The translations under genes and the position numbers were made by a program. From contig NMRA01000264.1 in NCBI GenBank assembly GCA_002633005.1, positions 135,615 through 199,614 on the forward strand: 64,000 nucleotides of DNA, written 5' to 3'. This DNA comes from Phoronis australis. Lineage: Eukaryota > Phoronida > Phoronidae. The notes beneath the pieces were generated by a model. The model was given only the letters and a program-made list of their open reading frames with translations. It did no database searches and was not told the DNA's origin. Position 1 is the stretch's first letter. The number at the start of each line of letters is the position of its first letter. Positions 52,801 to 61,174 of this stretch are shown piece by piece.

Positions 52801-54446
52801 GGTAGTCGGTCCAGCACTCTAACCACTTGACCACTAAGCCATGCCAATGTAAACAGGATAGAAGTTGGTGTAAATAGACCAATAGATGTCACCAGCAACG
52901 TTACTGCATCACCACCTCAAAGTAGTTTCAGGAAATCAGAGAAGCTCAGTTAAATGCAAACTAAAGTAAACTCTAACTAACCTGTCCTGCAGCGACGATG
53001 CCAGTCCTTCATTCTTCTGCATGTGCATATGGTAATGGGTCTTCTCTCGGCTGACATCGTCTAGCTGTTGTCTGTGAGAAGGAGAGACAGATCGTGTACA
53101 ACTACTTTTCACACATCAATTGTAGCATGAATAAGATGAGCCATAAGCATCTAAAGGAACAATGAGTTATATCATGATATTCAATAATAAGAACGTACTG
53201 ACACTAAAACAATACATCTCTTACTAAGCAAAAGCCCTCATGGACAAAAAAACTCATTTAAAAGCAGAAAGCTGTTGAATTGCATGAAACAATGGTATTT
53301 CAAATTCCCATCATAGGAACATCCAAAATAACAGAACGTCAATTGTTCAATGACAAACCCAACAGAAGTTAGTATATTAGTTAACAAATTAAAACTATCA
53401 ATTCACTCCAGAAAACTTACCTAACGGAAACAAGTTCCATTTCATATAAATTTTTTAAATTTCTAATTTCATCCTCCAGAATCTGGGTGGACTGGAGGAA
53501 TGCCGTGGAATCCACATGATTCGTCTGCTCACTTAGCAGTTTCACGCGCTGGAGATACGTTGACAATCGGTCATTTAATTCACGCAGTTCCTGCTTCTCC
53601 TGAAGCCGATTCAGAGTCGGATTTGCAGCAACGTAATCACAACCATTCATGGTGACAGGTCTGTTGAGCAAATCAAAAGAGCTATGTTCCAGCACTGTGC
53701 TATAATTGCCAGTTCTGTAATCCTGTGGAGGAGCGTAGTGGTGTTCAGAGATGTCTTGAGTTTCCTCAAAGTCCTGAAGGCGATCGTCAAACACTTCGGA
53801 ACTAAACCCACTAGTTGATTCCGTATCCAGTACACGTTCCTTCAATTGTTCACCGTTAATTGCACTTTGTTCAGATATTTCCTGACTATTGTTATTATTC
53901 TGGTACAAAAACGTATTAAATTTAGTTGGCTTCAAGCCAGAGGTCTCTGCCTGCGAGTTAATATACGTGACTGAATAGCCACTCCGCTTCAAACTACCTG
54001 GTGGCGTAGAATATATTACGTTATGTGTCCGCGAAGTCACAGGAATGCAGTCCTTATTCTTAGTCAAACCAAGTTCACAATACTTATTTGGATGGGCAGT
54101 TTTACTCAACGATAACGGTGGACTAGATTTTGCTTCTGGCCCCTGATTATCCTCCAACTTTCTTTCAGACCCACCTTCCTTTGGATCAGTACTCAAATCA
54201 TGTACACCAGCTAAGCTGTTATTCCCTGAAGCAGTGTCCGCTACTCTGTTTGCACTATCTCCTTGAGTGTTACTGCAAGGACTCTGGTCACTTTGTAAAT
54301 CCTCAGGAGGTACCAATTTAGTTTTGTTGAGTAATATTGACTTATTAGGTTGTCTTTCGAGCGTCACGCTCAATTCGGAGTCAGATAAACTACCCAGACT
54401 CTGTGTATCGTCATACTGAAGTGTAGTTCTCTGTTTTGGAGAAAAT
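43702..54446 (-). CDS. Lamin-like intermediate filament protein with long head, 12 placed exons, 5' partial
   Basis: Twelve minus-strand exons with matching phases encode about 1,131 residues. In order: a head of at least about 279 residues (low complexity, Ser/Asn-rich); an IF rod of about 365 residues beginning RLQEKQELRELNDRLSTYLQ; a Pro/Ser/Thr-rich linker of about 150 residues; a lamin tail domain (YRFPPRTQF, ITVWSG, PPTDFVWKEQEKWG); and about 180 residues of tail ending PRPPLVSQW. Rod length is lamin-like, not vertebrate-cytoplasmic-IF-like. There is no CaaX box and no obvious KKRK-type NLS between rod and tail domain. It probably forms coiled-coil filaments; whether nuclear or cytoplasmic is unresolved. 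Exons: 54446-53421, 53071-52982, 52396-52208, 51345-51066, 50006-49881, 49605-49385, 48830-48487, 48065-47812, 47459-47229, 46842-46473, 46037-45928, 43857-43702. Confidence 0.88.
44519..44745. mobile_element. TIR element (MITE family M1), possible fourth copy, one end only
   Basis: The left end ATGGTAATTCTTCACCTATTT is followed by GCACACAATATGGCC, similar to the other M1 copies. The opposite TIR was not found and the right boundary is approximate. Confidence 0.4.
45928..46037 (-). CDS. Lamin-like gene exon, tail
   Basis: Phase 1 in, phase 0 out: QPYCGASAQRMGSAPLRKYT, ending VANKS. The acceptor is TTATTCTAG and the donor TCT|GTAAGT. It is a tail segment after the lamin tail domain with no recognised domain. 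Confidence 0.82.
46473..46842 (-). CDS. Lamin-like gene exon, end of lamin tail domain plus tail
   Basis: Phase 0 in, phase 1 out: AIAWTTAAHRFTPNAFEEAP completes the tail-domain fold. A Lys/Pro/Ser/Thr-rich tail follows, ending SRSQTARPDPVK. The acceptor is TTTTCTGCAG and the donor AAAG|GTGTGT. Confidence 0.85.
47229..47459 (-). CDS. Lamin-like gene exon, core of lamin tail domain
   Basis: Phase 0-0, 77 codons: DADFGGFLVQQNVGG, VAVYRFPPRTQFKANSTITV, WSGANDPIMHQPPTDFVWKE, WGTGPECTTIL. YRFPP, T[IV]W, PPTD-VW and WG-G are the signature residues of the lamin Ig-like tail fold. The acceptor is CTGCTCTAG and the donor CAG|GTAGGG. Confidence 0.92.
47812..48065 (-). CDS. Lamin-like gene exon, linker and start of tail domain
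   Basis: Phase 1 in, phase 0 out: a Ser-rich linker (RPSSSVSHDYENSTSSATG), then DIRILEVNKDGRYVRLVNNS, the first strands of the lamin tail domain. The acceptor is ATTTTTCAG and the donor AAG|GTATGC. Confidence 0.88.
48487..48830 (-). CDS. Lamin-like gene exon, proline-rich linker
   Basis: Phase 2 in, phase 1 out: Pro, Ser and Thr are abundant (STTPPLRPPIPEVSP, SPLPSTPPPGASQYELLPPT). It separates rod and tail domain and is much longer and more Pro-rich than the linker in ordinary lamins. The acceptor is TTGTTCCAG and the donor CCAG|GTATGG. Confidence 0.84.
49385..49605 (-). CDS. Lamin-like gene exon, rod coil 2 C-terminal end
   Basis: Phase 0 in, phase 2 out: HSRNLERKLHDLQDVLFVKM, RDLNIARDAHIPLKAEIESL, RTMLEEEERK. 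It corresponds to the IF rod end motif (L-x-x-E-I-x-x-x-x-x-L-L-E-x-E-E-x-R) in variant form. The acceptor is TTGTTTTAG and the donor AAA|GTATGT. Confidence 0.88.
49881..50006 (-). CDS. Lamin-like gene exon, rod coil 2
   Basis: Phase 0-0, 42 codons of heptad coiled coil: MTSLTAQMREDSVSLENLSA, ENTRLSGLLEEANAKIRNLQ. The acceptor is TTGTGCAG and the donor CAG|GTAAGT. Confidence 0.85.
51066..51345 (-). CDS. Lamin-like gene exon, rod coil 1B/2
   Basis: Phase 2 in, phase 0 out: YEKELVMRQEAEDKAHSLSK, IEFDCEVYNKQSYDLQQRLE, LELRRYQQEAEHNYKQN. The coiled-coil pattern matches the lamin region containing IYxEEL and the later QYKKELEKTY-like stretch. The acceptor is TAACCTAG and the donor AAT|GTATGT. Confidence 0.86.
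51682..51722 (-). repeat. GGGGGCTATAGCCCCC-type repeat fragment
   Basis: An inverted, partial copy of the element at 9166-9302: a GGCGGCGCAACACT end with GCGGGGGCTATAGCC core. Confidence 0.5.
52208..52396 (-). CDS. Lamin-like gene exon, rod coil 1B
   Basis: Phase 2-2: LAIEGNKNTKLMDEINRLQR, TIKEKEQELADLRILSH, NDHLVRENADLKRR. Continuous heptads of an IF coil 1B. The acceptor is TACTTTCAG and the donor CGCAG|GTGGGT. Confidence 0.86.
52592..52886 (-). mobile_element. TIR-flanked element containing a tRNA-like promoter
   Basis: Near-perfect 19-base terminal inverted repeats TCTATTGGTCYATTTACAC (52592-52610; complement 52868-52886; one mismatch). Inside, on the minus strand, are an A-box TGGCTTAGTGG (52831-52841) and B-box GGTTCAAGATCC (52778-52789). 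That is an organisation like a tRNA-derived SINE head. It is 295 bp and non-coding, in an intron of the lamin-like gene. Confidence 0.62.
52982..53071 (-). CDS. Lamin-like gene exon, rod coil 1B start
   Basis: Phase 2-2, 90 bp: QQLDDVSREKTHYHMHMQKN, EGLASSLQD. The acceptor is CTTCTCACAG and the donor GACAG|GTTAGT. Both split codons rebuild Arg with the neighbouring exons. Confidence 0.84.
53421..54446 (-). CDS. Lamin-like gene, large exon: long head plus coil 1A
   Basis: Phase 2-2, 1,026 bp with no stop. It starts FSPKQRTTLQYDDTQ, runs through about 279 residues of low-complexity head, and enters the rod at RLQEKQELRELNDRLSTYLQ, the conserved coil 1A helix-initiation motif of intermediate filaments. 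The acceptor follows an oligo-T tract (TTTTTTCAG) and the donor is GTTAG|GTAAGT. There is no suitable ATG near its 5' end, so an upstream coding exon exists. Ordinary lamins have a head of only about 30 residues. Confidence 0.9.
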
Positions 54447-57400
54447 CTGAAAAAAAATTAAAATTACTGATGACTAGAACTTAAAGTTGAGTTGTTATAA
54501 TGCAAATACATTTTTTTGCTACGAGATCAAAAATAAAACGAAGATTTAACAACTTTTCACAGTATCATAGGTGCGCTGTGACATTATTTTTTAGCCGCCA
54601 TCTAAAGTATGTGATGAAAAAGTTGACTCTCAAAAAGTATGATTCACAGCACTGTAAGATTCAAACAAAAAAAGGAAAAAATCATTTTTCAAAAGCTCAC
54701 TAAATTGTTAAAACTGATCAGAATTTTAACACGTCTCCGTCCACGACTAACTGCAAACTTAACGTCTTTCTGCAATTTATTAGATTGAGACCACAACATA
54801 ATTTCATTATTCCTTTACACTGTGTTCTGGATTTATTAGCAATAAAATTTGAACACAGCCAACAGTTAAGGGACAGGTCCAACACGCATCAATACTAGAC
54901 CGACAGTGGAGTGAATCCATGGAGACGGCAGGGCAGACTGCGCTGTGTAAATAACAATATGTATGAAGAGCAAATACAGACACAGTCATGTCAAAACATC
55001 AGGAAATGAATTTTTAACAGAAAAAAGAACGAAACCCGATTCTCATTTGATAGATACAATGTGTAAAAAATCCTGTCTGTGACAGGAATTATGCCTATCT
55101 TAGTCAACTTCAATCTGAATCCAAATATTTAAATTGGAAAACTGCCTATTCAAACAAACCGAATTTGACTTTTGAACACCACATTTGACTAACCTAATGC
55201 AGAGCCTATGTGAACAGTCAATTTCTGAAATCAAATTTGAACTCTGTCATTTCATTTTCTTGCACGACAGGAAAATTAAAATGACTTTGCCAACTACTGA
55301 CTGTTTGGGGACTGGGTGAATTCTAAAGTGCATTTTAAGTCGTTTGCGAACAATCTATTAGTAAACAGGATATTATCTGGCTATGGTAAACTCATCATAA
55401 CTTTTGCTATCCTCTGCATAATGACTAAGAGACAATAAGCGTAATCATTTCACAAGCAACTTTTGATAAGCTTCATGTAAAAAATACAATGAATACTAAT
55501 AAATCCAAAACTTATAGACTAGCATAATCAAATAGAAGAAGGTATAAGTAATTTGACCATTTAGAACTAATTACTTTAACCACAAAACCAGAGTTTCTAA
55601 AGGCAAAAGTGACAAAAAACGTTAAATTTCCCCTTCAACAGTTTCTGATAATTCACTTTCACCGACACGGGTTGTGCTTACAACGTGATGTCATTTACTC
55701 AAAATCACCAGAAAACTCAACTTACCTAACATTTTTCCTTTTCCCAGACATTACATTAGTAATGTCAAAGCTTAACTTTCCATCAAATCAGACATCAATA
55801 TAATAAACAGTCCAATAAATGTCCACTGGCCCTCCCAAGACACTAGAGGCCTACAGGAGATCACCTACACTCAGTCACTACACAATTCTCTCCTGGTGTG
55901 AAACCACTCATTTGACTGGATGGCTTTATTGTATGGTCACCCTTAACAACAAGTAATCCTGAAGGCTAACAATACTAAAAGGTTCTTCAAACTAGCCTTA
56001 GATTTTCACAATTACAGTAGTCTAGCCAAATACACAAATATTGGGCTGGTTATGAAAAGACCTATGAGCTATTAAAATAAACCTGAACATACCAGTGCAT
56101 TAATAATTCTATTTTATGCATAAGAAAAGCGACAGATATTGTTTGTATTGCCTTGAATGAATACACAGTTGTTTGCTCTGTGTGTTCAATGCGCATATTA
56201 TTCCACTCAAAGCATTGTGGCATGAAACACTTTTATGAATGAGATATGCTGAGAAAGGATTTATAAAATTGTTTTTAATGAGTAACTTATTTCACTGAAA
56301 TGTCTAAAGACTGCGATAAAAATGCCGAGCCTGAATATTCATAAATCACAGCAGAAGAAGTGAAAACAAATAGCACCCTGTTTAATCTGCTATGATTATC
56401 CATGTTTGAGGTTGCTAAGGAAAATTGTGAGCCAGGGGAGATAAGTCTTAGAAACCTTCACAACCCAGAACATTGGTAGAAGATACAAAAGCTACTGTAC
56501 ATGAGTTGGATTGAAAAAGAGCAATGTCAGTGTTAGAAATTTTAAATATCCCAATTCGCTTCTAACTTTTGAACCTTGAAGATACTAAAAGTTTTTCATA
56601 TGTTAAAAATAATCTTAGAACAAACAGTCGCATGCATTTTTGTATTTTTGTTTCCAAGTCCCTGTAGGCCAATCATGTCTACACCAGCCACCCCCCCCTC
56701 CCCGAGTCTAAAATTCCATTCCATTCTACAGCTTCAGAATATTATGGTTTACATAAAGGAGTGTCTAGTTCAAGTGTGCACTTCATCTTCATAACTTTCT
56801 AGGAGTTTGTTTAACGAAGATTTTGTTTTAGCCAATGTGATGTAACTACGGTGCATTCCCACAATAAAATAAGTACAGCACAATGCAATATTTGCAGCAA
56901 TGATTACATTATAACTATTATTACTATTATTACAAAACCCATCTAGAAGTTACACAGTATTCCTTCTAGAGTATTTCCTGACTGGATGTTACAGTTTTGG
57001 GGGAATTAGTGCCTTTTAAGCCAAGAAAAGTTTAGTTCCCATTCTGAAAAATAATGAAAGACTAATTTAAACCATAACAGTGAAACCCTTTCGCGTAATT
57101 TTATTGGCTTCACTGAACTGACTACACTAGCAGAAAGTGTGACATAACTTTAACAGAAAATTTTTAGATTGTGGCAGTTTTACATTTGTTTTGTATTGTT
57201 TTCACTCAAAATGCAGCATTAAGAAATCCATGCTATCTCTCTAAATGGATGATTTTAAAAATTACCAAAACAAAAGCAACGCAGAGCGTTGAAATGCGCC
57301 CACAATTGCACCGCATACGGTATCCTTCTAGGGTTGTTTATTGGTACCATAAAGTGGCCAGTAGAGGGCATATATGTAGTATGTTGTACTTTGCAAAATG

Positions 57401-60400
57401 GAAAGGCATGGTCCTTGTCTCCTCAATAGGCTAGGGGCAAAATGTGAGTAATCTTCATAATACAAGCACATCCTATACACCAGTTGCTTAAAGCACCACA
57501 GAAACATAGAATTAAAAACAAATTTACCAACATACGAGATTAGCACAGCATTAGAATGCCAGAAACAAATTTCTACTTGGAACTTTTCCTTCATAGTCAC
57601 GAAGTAACACAAAGTACACACCTGAAGAAAATACAGAGGTCAATGTAAAATACTAAAATTGCCACTAGAGGCAAATACTAAAATTGCCACTAGAGGAATA
57701 CCGGTAGTCAGAATCATCCTAAAGTCGTCATCGTCCGTTGTCAACATCACATAAATACACTTGCTAAATTTAGTAAAGATCCTGCAAACGGTTTGGGAGA
57801 TACAGCCATGGGCGCAAAAAAAAAAAAACCACCACTAGGAGGCGCCACAGTAGTCCAAATCATCTGAAAATCATTGTCAGCTGTCTTCCTTATAGTAAGC
57901 ACATACACGCCAATTTTCACAATCATCCTTTGAGCGGTTTGGTTGATAGAGGGGTGGACGCACAAAAACAGACTCGAAAACACTAAAAATGGTCACTAGG
58001 TGGCGCAAACTATGTCGAATCCATCTGAAAATAGGAGGATAGCGTCATTTCACTAACAGGTGCCTACATACCAAATTTCATGAAAATCCAATAAGGACTT
58101 GTGAAGATACAAAGGTAAGCGTAAAAAAATTAAAATTGCCACTAGGGGACACACCGGTAGTCGAATCCGTCCAAAAGTTCGCACATGCCGTCCCATTCAT
58201 GAATGAAACATATGTGCCCAATTTCATGAACGTATGTCAAAGGGTTTTGGAGATAGAGCAGCGGACGCCGGACGGACGCCGCCCGGACGGACGGACGGAC
58301 AGAGATGACGGCATAATGCGTCCACATATAAATATGTGGGCACATAATTAATGGGTCTCCAGTTTTCTCCACGGGCTGGTTTAGCAGCCGGGTAATGCAC
58401 CCTATTTTAATTTCAGTTGTTGAATTAGCACCCTGGTGGCATTCTGTAACACTCTTTTCCCACCTTCTCTAAATTTGTTTAACCAAATAATGTTTACAGC
58501 CTCTATGTCTCACTGTTTAGTGTATTGCTCAGCCGTACTTCCTTATATTTTGGTGTAATCAGATTGGCAAAACAATATTTTATCAAAATGCTGGTAATGT
58601 GCTCTTAATTACCAAAAATTTACTTAGGGTAGGCCCTAAAGCCCCAGATGGGAGACAAACACCCCCAAAGCTCATTTATTAAACAATACTTTCACCCTCA
58701 TTTAATTTTGGTAAGTAGAGAGCAATGGAGCCTGCTACATGAATAACAAACTAGTAATCAACATGTTGTAGACTGCCTCCTCAGTCAAACTTAATGACAT
58801 CTCGGAGGACAGTGGTTTTGTATCACATACCACACATTAGTAGGGATCGTTTCTGACTTTGTTGTAAATGCGCACAACTTCTCAAAACCTTGCCACACAA
58901 TGGAATAAAACTTAAAACTAGAAAAGCATCAATGTAACATTTATGAAAAAAATTCACTTATCTAGTATATAGTGTTGTAAATTAGTAAGATCTTCCAATA
59001 TTTCAATTTTATTGCCACAGAAGTCTTTTGAGTAGCTCTTTTCTTCAAAGTATTCTTTCATTGTAGTATGAACATATGGATCTGGGATTCCGCAAACATA
59101 AATTTCAAAGCAGAAATGTTTGCACTGTACTAAAATTGGCAAGCTAGTAGTATTTTTTACTCATTTGTTCATTTTCTTATAAAACTTTTAAAGCAGAAGT
59201 CACACAATCATTTTTGAGTAGTTTTTACCAAGTAAGACCAACAATCAAAAAGATTTCAAAGCTAGAGGCAGTTTTCAGAAGAAGACCCTCACTTTTAACT
59301 TCGTTACGTTATAAGTGAGGGCGGCCCCCACACACCAGCACCAAAGAGGGCCAACAAGTGCTGTATAGATGTCAGCCTCTGGCTAGCAGGGAATTTGTAT
59401 ATGCCCAAGACAATGGCCAATGATGAATAAAAAACCCCAGAGCGAATATCAGACCCAGAAACACAACACCGTGAATCAATACAAGCAGATACATGATTGT
59501 TTATGAAACGGTAACCAATAGCCACCCAGACACCACACGCAGGTGATAATACGTGGGCCCAAAATCTAATCTACGATGAATTTGAACTCCAACTTAGTTT
59601 GATATTTTCTGTTCTACTTTAGAACGAACTCAAGATAAACAATTTTGATCATGTCTTCCAGTGACTTAAGATGCATCATATTGAGGTCTTCATTTGCTTG
59701 TCGTATTGATGATCAAGCTATATCGGTGAACAAGCTGTATCGATGATCAAGTTGTATCGATGAACAAGCTGCATTGATGATGATTCATCAAGCTGTCAAA
59801 ACCCACTGTTAGCCTAGACCACTTATTATTTTAAAGATGCAAAGATTGTTTAATACTGCGACTGCCAACCTATAACTTATCGATTGAGAAACCCTTATAA
59901 ACAGATTATAATTTCAATTGAAATTCAGAACGGACGTCCCATACTACCACCAGATTTTCACACAGAAATGCTGCATTCTGTAAACACTACAGGTAATTTT
60001 TACGGCAAGATTCGAGTACCCATAGTGCATCACACAGCTGTATAGTTAAGCATGTTCAGCTTATCAGGACAGGATAATCGGTATCTGCTAAGATGAATAT
60101 CATTAAAGGGCTCACGACAACTTTCCCATTATATGCAACCATGTTCAAAAATGCCCAAAATAAACAGTCACAAGTGAGAGGTATGGTTTTGCATTATAGT
60201 TACATCATAAATACAAAGAAAATATTAAACATGACCTCTTGAATTTTAACAATAAAAGCTTAAAGTCGTTTCCAATTAAACATCTAGTTTATGCTAGTTT
60301 TATAATAAGCCTGTCACCAAGATCTTATTCTATATTACAGAACTAGGTAAGTATTGTCTTTGTACGCAAACCTTGACCATTTTCTTTATAAAGTTCAGTC

Positions 60401-61157
60401 TTTGTCCACCAATCTCAGTAGTAATATGGACCTAGGAACTAATATGAGATTGCTACCCAGGAAGTCACAAAACATTGCCCTGACCTGCATCAATACATGA
60501 GAAATTTTTGAAGTAAATATTCAAGTTTCTGTCCCTCAGCTATTCTGCCAATACTCTTTCTATTCACTACACAAACAATGACAACATTCAGGTCATGTTG
60601 TTTTATTTTGTTGATGCAAAATTACACGTATTCATGCAGTCCCAATAGAAATACATAGTTGTAAAACTTGGCCACATTCAATACTTTAATGAAATGAACA
60701 GGTGAGGCATATAACTGTACTTGTATTTTGTTCAAGCTAAATTCAGCATTCACATTGCCTATGAACTCAGTGAGTACAGCAGAACCAGTTTCAATAATAA
60801 ATCCTCTTTGAGACTGGACTTTTCCCCAAACTCAATTTCATAGTTTTTACTACTTTAAAAACCCTTCTGATGACCATCATAGTAATTATCAATTTTATTT
60901 TAAATTAACATTATTATGCATGTAAATAAAAAGCAAAGAACCTTAGAATGCCACTCAATTTAATTGATTTTTTTACTCTCAAATTCAGTCTGTATCCACA
61001 TCACCTCATGCACGGTTGATCTCAACTCATCAAGAGGTGTCGTGTTAACCTGTGAGGAAGGTGAGTACATGACGCAGCGACGTCAGTGGTTCGTCAGCTG
61101 AGTGTGTGCCATGATGGTGTGGCGTATCGTTCCTACTTTTGCGAACCATGAACTTAC
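54447..61157. other. Presumed first intron of the lamin-like gene
   Basis: AT-rich sequence without convincing exons. It contains repeat copy C (57.27-58.35 kb), a short GATCAAGCTRTATCGATGA-type repeat (59.7-59.8 kb) and scattered homopolymers. I see nothing else coding. Confidence 0.5.
57270..58350 (-). repeat. Dispersed modular repeat family, copy C (inverted)
   Basis: The complement of the modules seen at 6.9 and 27.3 kb, with cores GCCACTAGAGG, CCACTAGGAGGCGCC, TCACTAGGTGGCGC and GCCACTAGGGG. It starts next to AGCGTTGAAATGCGCCC and ends in a (GGAC)n stretch and ATGACGGCATAATGCGTCC, probably one terminus of the element. Confidence 0.7.
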
Positions 61158-61174
61158 GAGGAAAGTGGGTACAT
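61158..61174 (-). CDS. Candidate first coding exon of the lamin-like gene
   Basis: On the minus strand ATG TAC CCA CTT TCC TC is followed by a strong donor GTAAGT in phase 2, exactly the phase needed by the exon at 54446. Joined, the start would read MYPLSS then FSPKQ. It is very short, so a chance match is possible. A 6.7-kb intron would separate the two. Confidence 0.3.
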
